Part shown: piece after piece, positions 5,999-13,773 of the stretch
Numbering within the stretch: position 1 is the stretch's first letter
How the letters are laid out: each line of letters starts with the position of its first letter
NCBI GenBank assembly: GCA_002305125.1
Contig: DBQG01000013.1
Location: forward strand, 5,589 to 34,424
DNA: 28,836 bases
Direction: 5' to 3'
From: Patescibacteria group bacterium UBA1400
Lineage (GTDB): Bacteria; Patescibacteriota; Microgenomatia; UBA1400
Made by a program: the position numbers and the translations under genes
Notes under the pieces: generated by a model
Told to the model about the DNA's origin: nothing
Database searches by the model: none
The model's input: the letters and a program-made list of their open reading frames with translations, nothing else

Positions 5999-8578
5999 AT
6001 GAGGCAAGGAAGAAAATATAAAAGACATTTGAAAAAAATAAAACAGAAGAAAAATCAGGCTCTAAAAATAGCTTTAAATCTGATTTTTCTTATAATTTTA
6101 TTTTTTGTGGTTTTTTTCCCTTCTCAAATTTATGCTTCAACTGAGCTACAGTCTTCAAATCCAGAAACCAGCCTAACTGCTTCAAGTGAAATCAGCTCCA
6201 GTCAGCCTCAGGAGACTACTATTTCAAAAACAGGAGAGTCAGCTGAACCAAATCCTTCTCAAGATACGGAAACTCAGAACCTAACCACAAGTGATACTGA
6301 AACCGTTTTAACAGAAGAATCTGAAACAGAATTATTTCAGCCAGAAGAAGCAGCTGCTGAAGAGGTTCAACAACCAATTGCGGAAGAGGAAAGCAGTTTG
6401 ATAGATGGGCAGAATGATACTAAAGAGGCTACTTCAGCAGCCAAAAACTCTAGTCCTTCTCCGGATCCCACAAGTGAAAAAAAGGATCAAGCCAGCCAAT
6501 CAAGTGATTCAGCCAGCACTACTGTTCAAACAGAATCAGCCAATGAATCAGTTTCTAAATTAGATCCGAATCAGGATCAGGAAACCACAACTAGTTTTAG
6601 TTTAGAAGACGAGACTTTGTCTAGTGAAATAACCCAGGAGATGCAAACAGGGGAAGCGGTTAGTGATGTTAATAATCAAACTTTGATAAATGCTTCACTT
6701 ATTAATAGTAGACTTGATTTACTGGTTGAAGAGCTTACTTCTCAGGAAGTTTTAAACCTCTACCTTTATTGGTATGAAAACAATCTTAAAAACCAGAACC
6801 AAATAACAGTCAGTTTTGATGAGTTCTTGCTGGAGATTTTAAACAAGGGTGAAGTCGGTATAATTAGTGAAGCCCAGGCTAACACCGGCCAAAATCAGCA
6901 GCAGGGGGCCGGCACGGCCGTCATGACCACCGGTGATGCCATTGCCATTGCCAACCTGCTGGTTTTACAAAATATAACCTTGGTTGACAGCCAGGTTGTT
7001 TTGGGAGTGATTAATATTTTAAACTCCGGCCAGGGAGGAGTTATCTTTCCCAGACCCGAATTAATAACCGGTTCAGCTTCATCCACCAGCTCTTCAACCT
7101 TGCTGGCTCAAATTATAAATGAAGCTAACATCAATAATACTTCTCAAGCTCAGGCCAACACCGGCCAAAATCAGCAGCAGGCCCAGGAAAGCCAGCTTAA
7201 GACTGGACAGGCGATTGCTTTATCTCAGGCTTATTCTTTGGTAAACCTGGTTAATATAAACAACAACTATTATTTAATAGTCATTAATAATGCTGGTTTG
7301 TGGCAGGGACAGATTCTGGGTTGGGAAGGTCCGGGTTCGGTTATCAATCCAGTTTTAGGCAGCCAGAGTCTGAGCGGTCAGATTGCTTCAGGTGATCAAA
7401 CCACTTCAGGAGAATTAAATTTTAATCTTACTAGTCAGGCCGATTTGCAGGCTTTAGCTCAAGCTCAGGCCAACACCGGCCAAAATCAGCAGCAGGCTGA
7501 GTTTGCTTTTATGACCACCGGTGATGCCATTGCCATTGCCAATTCTCTTGTGATGGCCAACTCCACTATTTTAAACTCAAACGTATGGCTGATATTTGTT
7601 AATATTGCCTCTGACTGGCAGGGTAATTTAGAATTTGCCTATCCTGATTTGCAGGTTTCTTTAACAGGAGAACAGATGTTAACCAAGAATAAGCAGACCA
7701 GCTGGCAGGTGGAGGTCAACAACTTAGGCTCAGCCTATGCTCATGATGTGGTAGTTAACCTGTCTTTACCGGATGAGATTTCCGGCATCCTTTCTTCTTT
7801 AACACCGACAGTAATTAAAGACAACAATTTAAGCTGGCATCTTGGAACCCTGGCTCCCAAGCAAAGTTTAAGTTGGAGTTTAAGCGGGCTGGTGTCAGCT
7901 TTGGTTCAGGATAACAGTCTGCTTAAAACCATAGTTTCCATTTTTAACCAAGATCCGGAGCTGACCGGAAATAATAAGTCATTCTTGCTGCAACAGGTTA
8001 AGGCAGAGGAAAAAACTTTAACTAGCAGTTATGAACGCCAGGATCAGAATCCTGACATCAGGCTGGCTGTTAGTTCCAACGTTGCTGAGTTTGTTTTTTT
8101 AGCTGACACAATTCGACTTAAAATTCAGGTTAAAAACCAGGGAGGTCCATCTTACCAAACAGTTTTAACCACAGTTTTAAAAAACAGCCTGGGTGAGGTG
8201 ATCGGCGGCGGTAGTTTGGATCTGGGCCAATTACAATCAGGTCAGGAATTATGGTTGACTTTTAACATGAAGCTGCCTTCAATGGGACCAGCAGGCTTTT
8301 ATACTTTAACGGTCTTTACCAGCAGCAAAAACCAGAAAGAGGTTGAGTTTCAGTCCCCATCTGCACAAACAACCTTCCTGGTTAAAGGAAAAAGCAACTT
8401 CGCTCAGGAGGTTTTAGTCCAATCAGCCCTGGCCAGCAACTTTATTCCTGCCGGCAATGGAGTAGTCTTGGGTCAAAGTCTAAATTCAACTACTAGCCAG
8501 CAGGGAGTTTTAACCTTAATTCCTTTATTGATTCTAAGAGTTTTAACGGCCCGGCTGAAAAAATATCTGGATAACTAA
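5999..8578 (+). CDS. Large surface protein with AQANTGQNQQQ repeats and Ig-like domains
   Basis: An 859-residue protein. A basic N-terminus (MRQGRKYKRH) leads to a hydrophobic segment at about residues 22-41 (signal or anchor). A long Ser/Thr/Glu/Gln-rich linker runs to about residue 205. Three repeat units follow, beginning at about residues 293, 385 and 490. Each opens AQANTGQNQQQ, then has TG[DQ]AIA and a hydrophobic, Asn-rich strand ending in an aromatic WQG-type turn. A degenerate first unit (TGEAVSDVNNQTLINASL) lies near residue 215. Two probable Ig-like (DUF11/CARDB-type) domains occupy about residues 560-660 and 680-800. A hydrophobic C-terminal segment with a basic tail (LRVLTARLKKYLDN) could anchor it. 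The role is probably cell-surface structure or adhesion; this is inference. Confidence 0.7.
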   Translation: MRQGRKYKRHLKKIKQKKNQALKIALNLIFLIILFFVVFFPSQIYASTELQSSNPETSLTASSEISSSQPQETTISKTGESAEPNPSQDTETQNLTTSDTETVLTEESETELFQPEEAAAEEVQQPIAEEESSLIDGQNDTKEATSAAKNSSPSPDPTSEKKDQASQSSDSASTTVQTESANESVSKLDPNQDQETTTSFSLEDETLSSEITQEMQTGEAVSDVNNQTLINASLINSRLDLLVEELTSQEVLNLYLYWYENNLKNQNQITVSFDEFLLEILNKGEVGIISEAQANTGQNQQQGAGTAVMTTGDAIAIANLLVLQNITLVDSQVVLGVINILNSGQGGVIFPRPELITGSASSTSSSTLLAQIINEANINNTSQAQANTGQNQQQAQESQLKTGQAIALSQAYSLVNLVNINNNYYLIVINNAGLWQGQILGWEGPGSVINPVLGSQSLSGQIASGDQTTSGELNFNLTSQADLQALAQAQANTGQNQQQAEFAFMTTGDAIAIANSLVMANSTILNSNVWLIFVNIASDWQGNLEFAYPDLQVSLTGEQMLTKNKQTSWQVEVNNLGSAYAHDVVVNLSLPDEISGILSSLTPTVIKDNNLSWHLGTLAPKQSLSWSLSGLVSALVQDNSLLKTIVSIFNQDPELTGNNKSFLLQQVKAEEKTLTSSYERQDQNPDIRLAVSSNVAEFVFLADTIRLKIQVKNQGGPSYQTVLTTVLKNSLGEVIGGGSLDLGQLQSGQELWLTFNMKLPSMGPAGFYTLTVFTSSKNQKEVEFQSPSAQTTFLVKGKSNFAQEVLVQSALASNFIPAGNGVVLGQSLNSTTSQQGVLTLIPLLILRVLTARLKKYLDN
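6875..7496 (+). repeat. Three near-identical 31-bp coding repeats
   Basis: The stretch encoding QANTGQNQQQ occurs at 6875-6905, 7151-7181 and 7466-7496. The last two are identical and the first differs by one base. A companion stretch encoding MTTGDAIAIAN is identical at 6923 and 7511. Starts are 276 and 315 bp apart, with diverged sequence between. The repeats are visibly more G+C-rich than their surroundings. Confidence 0.85.
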
Positions 8579-8609
8579 GCCTCTACAGAAAGAAGTGAGG
8601 CCTACTTTT
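8579..8609 (+). terminator. Probable intrinsic terminator
   Basis: GCCTC at 8579-8583 pairs with GAGGC at 8597-8601, and an inner AC/GT pair extends the stem past a one-base bulge. A short T run (8606-8609) follows. It lies directly after the surface protein stop. Confidence 0.55.
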
Positions 8610-8641
8610 ATATCTTTTAAAACAAAAAAGAAAGAAAATAC

Positions 8642-9259
8642 ATGAGATTGGATAAACAAGAGGAAGTTAGAAAACATTTTGACAGTTTATATAAGCAGGG
8701 AATCTTGCCCTGGAAAGACCACCCTCCGGAACCGGCCTTGTCTTATTTTCTTAATTATTTAAAAGATAAAGCCCCGGAAGGAAAAGTGTTGGATCTGGGC
8801 TGTGGTGACGGCTGGATTTCTTTTAAAGCAGCCAGGGCCTCTTTTAGGGTTTGGGGGATTGATGGGTCTGCCACCGCAATTAAAAAAGCCAGGCAAGCTG
8901 CTCAAAAGCAGGGACTGCAAACCAAAGTCAAATTTAAAACAGGTAATGCCCTAAACCTAGCTTATCCGGATAGTTTTTTTAACGGACTGATTGATAGGGG
9001 TCTTTTTCACCATATCCTTCCGGAAAACAGGCAGCTTTATTTGCAAAACATCTTAAGAGTTTTAAAAAACAATTCTTTTATGTATCTGGCGGTTTTCAGC
9101 CAGAAAAACCCGGAAGGCATTGGCCAGCGCTTCAGCAGGCAAAAAATAAGACAGCTTTTTGAAAAGCATTTCAAACCGGTTTTTTTTATCGCAGATCCTT
9201 ATCCCTCTCCAGCTCCTGCTCACCTGCTTCACTTTATTCTTAAAAGGAAAACCAGTTAA
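8642..9259 (+). CDS. Class I SAM-dependent methyltransferase
   Basis: A 205-residue protein with the standard class I order. Motif I is VLDLGCGDGWIS (about residues 49-60), the acidic end of strand 2 is VWGIDGSATAIKKA, then GNALNLAYPDSFFNGLIDRGLFHHI covers motifs II-IV, and LRVLKNNSFMYLAVFS the fifth strand. The C-terminal sheet is short (FKPVFFIADPYPSP). The pattern fits the methyltransferase 11/25 and TPMT-like groups; the acceptor is not predictable. It is followed closely by the flavocytochrome gene, but the 54-base gap holds a possible promoter, so an operon is not certain. Confidence 0.85.
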   Translation: MRLDKQEEVRKHFDSLYKQGILPWKDHPPEPALSYFLNYLKDKAPEGKVLDLGCGDGWISFKAARASFRVWGIDGSATAIKKARQAAQKQGLQTKVKFKTGNALNLAYPDSFFNGLIDRGLFHHILPENRQLYLQNILRVLKNNSFMYLAVFSQKNPEGIGQRFSRQKIRQLFEKHFKPVFFIADPYPSPAPAHLLHFILKRKTS

Positions 9260-9313
9260 GGCAAAAACAAAAAATGTCCATACAAGCTATTTTATTTGTT
9301 AAAATAGATAAAG

Positions 9314-10597
9314 ATGCAAAGCAAAAGATTGATTCCGGTTCTAATTTTGTTTCTGCCCCTATTGGTACTGTTTACCTGGTTTCTACCCCTTTATCCTTTA
9401 GTTGCAAAACCAGGCCTAAGCTTAGCTTCTAAAATTTATCTTCTGGGTCAAGCCTCCGGTTTTTTAGGTATAACCTTATTTAGTCAAACTCTGATCCTAA
9501 ACACCAGGTTAAAAATCCTGGAAGATATTTTCGGCGGTTTAAACAAGGTTTTTCCCTGGCATCATAATTTAGGTAAAATAGCAGGAATATTTATTCTTCT
9601 GCATCCCGGCTGTCTTTTTATTTCCGAACTGATAGCCGGCAGCAGTTTAGAACAGATATTAACCGGTAGACTACATCTTTTATCTTACTTGGTCGGCATT
9701 ACGGCTTTTTTAATCTTTGCTTTTTTAATCTTTTTGACTTTAGCTTTAAAACTGCCTTATCATATCTGGCGTTTTAGCCATCAGTTTTTGGGTTTAAGTT
9801 TTTTACTGGCAGCCTATCATCTGTTAAATTTGGGCAGCGACATAGCCGTAAACCAACCTTTAAAAATATTAATGTTATTTGTCGTAGGATTGGGAATAAC
9901 AGCTTATAGCTATAAAACCATTTTTGGACATTTCTTAGTTAAAAAATATAAATACCGTCTTTTAGACAAAAAAGAACTGAGTTCAGATATTATTGAATAT
10001 ATTCTGGAATCAGATGGCAAACCGCTCACTTATCAACCGGGACAGTTTGTTTTTATTAAAACTGATAAGCAGTTTTGGTATGAAGAACAACATCCTTTTT
10101 CTTTAACCTCAACTCCAGAAAAAAAACAAATATCACTGGTTATAAAAGGCTTGGGAGATTTTACGTCTAAACTAAAGACAATTAAACCAGGAACAAAATT
10201 TTATCTTGAAGGTCCTTATGGCCGTTTTCTTATTTCAAATTTCGGTAGCAGCCAAATTTGGATTGCCGGAGGGATCGGAATTACTCCTTTTTTATCCTTT
10301 CTTTCACAAGTTAACGCTAAGAGTAAAGTTACTTTAATCTACTCAGTTTCTCAGGCAAAAGAAGCAGTTTATTTAAACTTCTTAAAGCGGAAAAAGGACA
10401 TCCTTTTTCAGTTATGGTTGACTCAAGACAGGGGGAGATTAAGCGGAGAGAAGATAGCCTCTGTCTATCCTGTTTTTGAAAGCGACATTTATCTTTGTGG
10501 TCCTCTGACCATGATTAAAAGCCTGAGGGCTTCTTTTATAAAACTAGGAGTTGACCCAAGCAGGATAAAATCAGAAGAGTTTAAACTAGTTCCTTAA
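9314..10597 (+). CDS. Ferric-reductase-like membrane flavocytochrome
   Basis: A 427-residue protein combining a ferric-reductase-like membrane domain (about residues 1-205) with a cytosolic FNR-type FAD/NAD(P)H module (about 210-427). Candidate haem ligands are His83/84 with His97 and His156 with His169; both pairs have the 13-residue spacing used for bis-histidine haems. The FAD site is HPFSLTS, the nucleotide loop is GGIGITPFLSFL, and the C-terminus has YLCGPLTMIKSL. Electrons would pass from NAD(P)H through FAD and haem across the membrane to an outside acceptor such as Fe(III), oxygen or a periplasmic partner. The next gene encodes a secreted cupredoxin, a plausible partner. A TAAAAT lies 8 bases before the ATG and there is no clear Shine-Dalgarno. 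Confidence 0.85.
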   Translation: MQSKRLIPVLILFLPLLVLFTWFLPLYPLVAKPGLSLASKIYLLGQASGFLGITLFSQTLILNTRLKILEDIFGGLNKVFPWHHNLGKIAGIFILLHPGCLFISELIAGSSLEQILTGRLHLLSYLVGITAFLIFAFLIFLTLALKLPYHIWRFSHQFLGLSFLLAAYHLLNLGSDIAVNQPLKILMLFVVGLGITAYSYKTIFGHFLVKKYKYRLLDKKELSSDIIEYILESDGKPLTYQPGQFVFIKTDKQFWYEEQHPFSLTSTPEKKQISLVIKGLGDFTSKLKTIKPGTKFYLEGPYGRFLISNFGSSQIWIAGGIGITPFLSFLSQVNAKSKVTLIYSVSQAKEAVYLNFLKRKKDILFQLWLTQDRGRLSGEKIASVYPVFESDIYLCGPLTMIKSLRASFIKLGVDPSRIKSEEFKLVP

Positions 10598-10602
10598 CTT
10601 TC

Positions 10603-10655
10603 TTACAAAAACCTTACCAAACTCTATTTTTATTTTAATAAAACTAATTTAAAGT
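10603..10655 (+). promoter_or_regulatory. 11-bp tandem-repeat promoter module for the cupredoxin gene
   Basis: Units start at 10603 (TTACAAAAACC), 10614 (TTACCAAACTC) and 10625 (TATTTTTATTT). A -10-like TAAAGT begins at 10650, 25 bp after the third unit. The second unit is identical to the first unit of the module at 23674-23726. Confidence 0.65.
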
Positions 10656-10685
10656 TAGAGATATTAAAATTATTTATGGAGATTT

Positions 10686-11177
10686 ATGAAAAGAACATCT
10701 ATTTATCTTGGGTTAGCAATTTTACTGATTTTAATAGTTGGAGCTGTGATTTTAGCCCGTCCAAACTCAACTGCTAATAATGCTTTAGTTCCTTCTCCAA
10801 CTGATGAGGTAAGCGTAGCTCCTTCTCCCAGTCCTAGCAACTCTCCCTCTCCAACACCAGTAGAAAATGAAGACATGATGTCGCCCAGTCCCAGCATTGA
10901 AGATACCATTAACTTTAGAGTAGAAGGTGAACCTTACTCCTTTTCTCCTGACATAATCAGAGTTAAACAGGGGGATAGGGTTAGGATTGAGTTTATCAGC
11001 ACTCAAGGGCTTCATGATTTTGTTCTGGACGAGTTTGATGTTAGAACCGAACAGCTAAGTGAGGGTGAAACCGAGACAATAGAGTTTGTAGCTGACACCC
11101 AGGGCACATATGAATTTTACTGCAGCGTGGGAAATCACCGCCAATTGGGAATGGTTGGTACTTTTATTGTGGAATGA
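10686..11177 (+). CDS. Membrane-anchored cupredoxin
   Basis: A 163-residue protein. One N-terminal hydrophobic helix (about residues 6-24) is followed by a Pro/Ser-rich linker (about 35-70) and a plastocyanin-like domain (about 75-163). The type 1 copper ligands are all present: His110 in GLHDF, then Cys146, His151 and Met156 in YCSVGNHRQLGM. It should be a mononuclear copper electron carrier tethered outside the membrane. Its own repeat promoter module suggests regulated expression. The upstream gene encodes a transmembrane flavocytochrome, so the two may exchange electrons (inference). TGA is the stop. Confidence 0.9.
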   Translation: MKRTSIYLGLAILLILIVGAVILARPNSTANNALVPSPTDEVSVAPSPSPSNSPSPTPVENEDMMSPSPSIEDTINFRVEGEPYSFSPDIIRVKQGDRVRIEFISTQGLHDFVLDEFDVRTEQLSEGETETIEFVADTQGTYEFYCSVGNHRQLGMVGTFIVE

Positions 11178-11278
11178 ACCCCCATCTCATGCTACTCAAA
11201 TCCTTTTAAAAATAATATGGAAATTTTCCCATTAAATTGTTACCCTAAAGATTAGGTTTATTAAACTTAAGAAAAAAA

Positions 11279-11743
11279 ATGAAAGCTTTGGTAGTTTTTG
11301 ATTCCCAGTATGGCAATACTAGACAAGTTGCCGAAGTAATGGCTCAGGTTTTGAAAACTAAAGCTATAACAGACAGCAATTTTACTCCAAATTTTAAAAA
11401 CCTGGACCTTTTAATAGTGGGTTCACCTACCTGGGGAGGAAGACCAACACCAAAAATTCAGGAGCTTTTGAAGAAAATTCCTCGTCAAGATTTAGCTGGA
11501 GTTAAAGTAACTGCTTTTGATACTAGATTTTCTTCTCAACATCATTCTTTAGGTTTGAAACTGCTTATGAAAATACTTGGTTTTGCCTCCAGCCGCGTAG
11601 CCGACAACTTAAAAGCTAAGGGTGGTAAATTGATAACAGAACCGCAAGGATTTATTGTTAAAGATAAACAAGGACTTTTAGCCAAAGGAGAGCTGGAAAA
11701 AGCCAAAAATTGGGCTAAAGAGATTGTCAGACAAATTAAATAA
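11279..11743 (+). CDS. Flavodoxin-family protein
   Basis: A 154-residue protein of normal flavodoxin length. The FMN phosphate loop is DSQYGNTRQVA (residues 8-18), and GSPTWGGRPTP (about 48-58) is the second FMN loop. A third loop, AFDTRFSSQHHSLG, has the position of the 90s loop. It would be a soluble FMN electron carrier or NAD(P)H:quinone-type flavoprotein. It lies 101 bases after the cupredoxin gene with no obvious terminator, so read-through is possible. No Shine-Dalgarno sequence is visible before the ATG; the leader is mostly A. Confidence 0.9.
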   Translation: MKALVVFDSQYGNTRQVAEVMAQVLKTKAITDSNFTPNFKNLDLLIVGSPTWGGRPTPKIQELLKKIPRQDLAGVKVTAFDTRFSSQHHSLGLKLLMKILGFASSRVADNLKAKGGKLITEPQGFIVKDKQGLLAKGELEKAKNWAKEIVRQIK

Positions 11744-11825
11744 ATTTTCTAATTTTCTCAGGCAAAAATTTAATAATGTCTTTCTTAATTTAATTTCAGC
11801 TCTTTTTTTAGCAAAAAATCTATTT

Positions 11826-11900
11826 TTACTGCTTCACTAATCTATTTTTACCGTTTTCTTACTTTAAACTTACTGTTTTTTAATAATGATTTTATTAAAT
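11826..11900 (+). promoter_or_regulatory. Longest 11-bp repeat array, for the GlsB operon
   Basis: TTAC units start at 11848 (TTACCGTTTTC), 11859 (TTACTTTAAAC) and 11870 (TTACTGTTTTT). In-phase sequences continue upstream at 11837 (CTAA) and 11826 (TTAC). The hexamer 25 bp after the third unit is TTAAAT (11895-11900), a weak -10; TATTAA overlaps it. The strong AGGAGGTGA before 11942 follows. Confidence 0.7.
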
Positions 11901-11941
11901 AAAAAGACAGTTAAATTAAAAAACAAAAGGAGGTGAGATAA

Positions 11942-12187
11942 ATGGGAATTATTTTATGGATTATTTTAGGCGGGCTGGCCGGCTGGATAGCTTCTATGAT
12001 TATGGGTACTGATGCCCAAATGGGAGCTTTGGCCAATATTATTTTAGGTATTATCGGCGGCGTGGTCGGCGGCCTGATTATGATGGCCTTAGGCTTTTCC
12101 AGCTTAACCGGATTTAACATCTACAGCATGTTAGTGGCTATTTTAGGTTCGGTTGTGGTTATTTGGCTGGTAAGAGTTATTAGGTAA
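11942..12187 (+). CDS. GlsB/YeaQ/YmgE-family stress membrane protein
   Basis: An 81-residue, almost wholly hydrophobic protein with three membrane segments and the Gly-rich pattern of the transglycosylase-associated (YeaQ/YmgE/GlsB) family: GGLAGWIASMIMG near the start, then ANIILGIIGGVVGGLIMMALG. Homologues are induced by general or envelope stress in many bacteria; the molecular role is unknown. It leads a four-gene operon in which every gene has a strong AGGAGG, and it follows the longest repeat array in the window. Confidence 0.9.
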   Translation: MGIILWIILGGLAGWIASMIMGTDAQMGALANIILGIIGGVVGGLIMMALGFSSLTGFNIYSMLVAILGSVVVIWLVRVIR

Positions 12188-12213
12188 ATTTTTTAATCAG
12201 AAAGGAGGTTAAT

Positions 12214-12459
12214 ATGGCTGATAATGATTTTATTGCTAACACAAAAGAAGAGTTGAATAAAGCTAAGGAAAAGTTAACGAGAAGATCAAGCGACCTTTCC
12301 CAGGATGTATCCGATGATTTTAATAATAGATTTGCTGACGTTGAAGAGAGGCTTAATAGGCTTTCTGAAAGTTCAGAAGACAGATGGAAAGATTTAAAAG
12401 CAGAAACGGAAAAAGCCTGGATTGATCTAAAAACAAAACTGGATAAAGCCTTAGATTAA
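12214..12459 (+). CDS. Small amphipathic helical protein
   Basis: An 81-residue soluble, charged protein predicted as nearly continuous amphipathic helix, with heptad-like spacing from about residue 8 to the end. The tail (AETEKAWIDLKTKLDKAL) resembles the EKAW.DLK pattern of sll1863-type stress coiled-coil proteins; this is only a resemblance. There is no signal peptide. It sits 26 bases after the GlsB-like gene with its own AAAGGAGG. It is likely a stress-induced partner of the membrane proteins encoded on both sides. Function unknown. Confidence 0.75.
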   Translation: MADNDFIANTKEELNKAKEKLTRRSSDLSQDVSDDFNNRFADVEERLNRLSESSEDRWKDLKAETEKAWIDLKTKLDKALD

Positions 12460-12494
12460 TTTAAAAACAGAATTTTAATAAAAAGGAGGTGAAG

Positions 12495-12962
12495 ATGGTA
12501 GATAGAGAAACCCAAAGGAATTTAAATACAGGAGTTTCCTGGTTGGCTTTAATAATAGCCGTAATAGCTTTGTTTTTTGCCACCGCAGCATTTAACCGGT
12601 CAGGAGAAGATATACAAGCCGTTTTTCAGCAGGAGAGCCGTCGGACAGTCAGAGAAGCTCAGGAAACTGCCGGGCAAATAGAAGCTAGAGCCAGAGCCGA
12701 AGCAAGTTTAAGGGAAATAAGAGAAGATATCGAGACAGGAACAGTGGGAGATCAAACAACAGCTCAATTGGAAGATGTCAGAGAAGATCTTGAAAACGCC
12801 TATGCTGAGGCTGATAGTGAGGTTAAGGCAGGGTGGCAGGATTTAGATAACAACCTGTCTCAGCTGGAAACTCAACTGCGTCAAAATACAGCCAGTGCTT
12901 TAGCTACCTTAGAGCAGGCGTTAGCAAGTTTAAGGCAAGACACATTAACAGAAAACAGATAA
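12495..12962 (+). CDS. Membrane-anchored coiled-coil protein
   Basis: A 155-residue protein from the ATG at 12495. The GTG at 12489 is rejected as a start because it lies inside the AGGAGGTG ribosome site. One N-terminal membrane segment (about residues 14-32, WLALIIAVIALFFATAAF) precedes a long charged helical region rich in Glu, Ala, Arg and Gln (about 37-150), predicted as coiled coil. I recognise no family. Its place in the GlsB operon suggests an envelope-stress role. Confidence 0.75.
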   Translation: MVDRETQRNLNTGVSWLALIIAVIALFFATAAFNRSGEDIQAVFQQESRRTVREAQETAGQIEARARAEASLREIREDIETGTVGDQTTAQLEDVREDLENAYAEADSEVKAGWQDLDNNLSQLETQLRQNTASALATLEQALASLRQDTLTENR

Positions 12963-12975
12963 AAAGGAGGTGAAG

Positions 12976-13182
12976 ATGGCAGATAATGAAAGCAATGCAA
13001 GTAGCAATTCAGGCATGGGTATTTTAATCGGTGCTTTACTGGTTATTGTTATAATTTTACTGATTGTTATTTACGGTTTGCCCAGATTAACAAATATAGA
13101 CAATAGTCCTGATATAGGAGTTCCGGAAGAGGTTGATGTTAACATCAACCAACCAGGAACTGGTAATAATCAAGGAGAATAA
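12976..13182 (+). CDS. Small single-pass membrane protein
   Basis: A 68-residue protein from the ATG at 12976; the in-frame GTG at 12970 is part of the AGGAGGTG. A short polar N-terminus is followed by one hydrophobic helix (about residues 16-36, ILIGALLVIVIILLIVIYG). The tail is acidic and Asn-rich (VPEEVDVNINQPGTGNNQ). No family recognised. It is the last gene of the GlsB operon; the ribosome sites of this gene and the one before it are nearly identical. Confidence 0.75.
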   Translation: MADNESNASSNSGMGILIGALLVIVIILLIVIYGLPRLTNIDNSPDIGVPEEVDVNINQPGTGNNQGE

Positions 13183-13196
13183 AGCAAAAAAAACAA

Positions 13197-13772
13197 TTAA
13201 CTGCCTTTTAAATTATAAAGGTAAACCTGGGAGAGGTGTTTGCTTGGTTTTAGATTGGGAAAGGGAAAACAAACAGAGATAATTTTAGTAGGTTTTTTAA
13301 CCTCCTGAAGCAGTTTTTTTTCCAGCTTTTCCATCATATAACTAATCCCATAGATCATAATCACATCAAACCCGTTTAAATTAACTTTCCAAAAATCAGC
13401 CAGTTTAATTTTAACCAGCTTTTCCAATCCACATTTTTTAACTTTTTGCCTAGACTTGAAAACCAGCCAAGGGTTAATTTCTAAACCTAAAGCTGCGGCT
13501 CCTTTTTCCCCGGCTGCCAAAACCAGATCAGCATCGCCTGATCCCAGGTCAACCACTTTTTGGCCCGGCTTAAAATCAGCCAGTTTTTTCACCTGGTTGA
13601 TTCTTGCCAAGCCCGAACGGGCAAAAAAAGGCCCCTTAAATAAAGTCATAGTTGCAATGGTCAGGCAAAGGTCTGTAAATAAAACAACAATAGCTGCTAA
13701 AAAACTTAGAAGGAAAATCAGGCTTAGGATTAAAAGCCAGAACTGGATAGTGGGGAGGGGGTAATAAAACAC
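13197..13772 (-). CDS. FAM173/ATPSCKMT-like methyltransferase
   Basis: A 191-residue protein with an N-terminal membrane segment (about residues 8-40) and a class I methyltransferase domain. Motif I is VVDLGSGDADLVLAA. ALGLEINPWLVFKSR, LADFWKVNLNGFDVIMIYG and MMEKLEKKLLQEVKKPTKIISVCFPFPNLKP follow the FAM173 layout. In eukaryotes this group methylates lysines of mitochondrial proteins such as ATP synthase subunit c; bacterial substrates are not established. The start is GTG at 13772, separated from the msrB stop by one base, so it is probably translationally coupled to msrAB. The GD of motif I is followed by A rather than the usual G. Confidence 0.75.
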   Translation of the reverse strand: MFYYPLPTIQFWLLILSLIFLLSFLAAIVVLFTDLCLTIATMTLFKGPFFARSGLARINQVKKLADFKPGQKVVDLGSGDADLVLAAGEKGAAALGLEINPWLVFKSRQKVKKCGLEKLVKIKLADFWKVNLNGFDVIMIYGISYMMEKLEKKLLQEVKKPTKIISVCFPFPNLKPSKHLSQVYLYNLKGS

Positions 13773-13773
13773 T

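Noticed and set aside
6875..7496. Regularly spaced identical 31-bp repeats as a CRISPR array.
   Set aside because: They are in frame within an open reading frame, spacing is hundreds of bases and irregular, and no cas gene is present.
11240..11272. TTACCCTAAAG before the flavodoxin gene as a repeat module.
   Set aside because: There is only one TTAC; the sequences 11 and 22 bp later do not fit.
12489..12494. GTG starts at 12489, 12970 and 23655 (minus) for three small genes.
   Set aside because: In each case the GTG is part of the AGGAGGTG ribosome site, so the ATG six bases downstream is the start.
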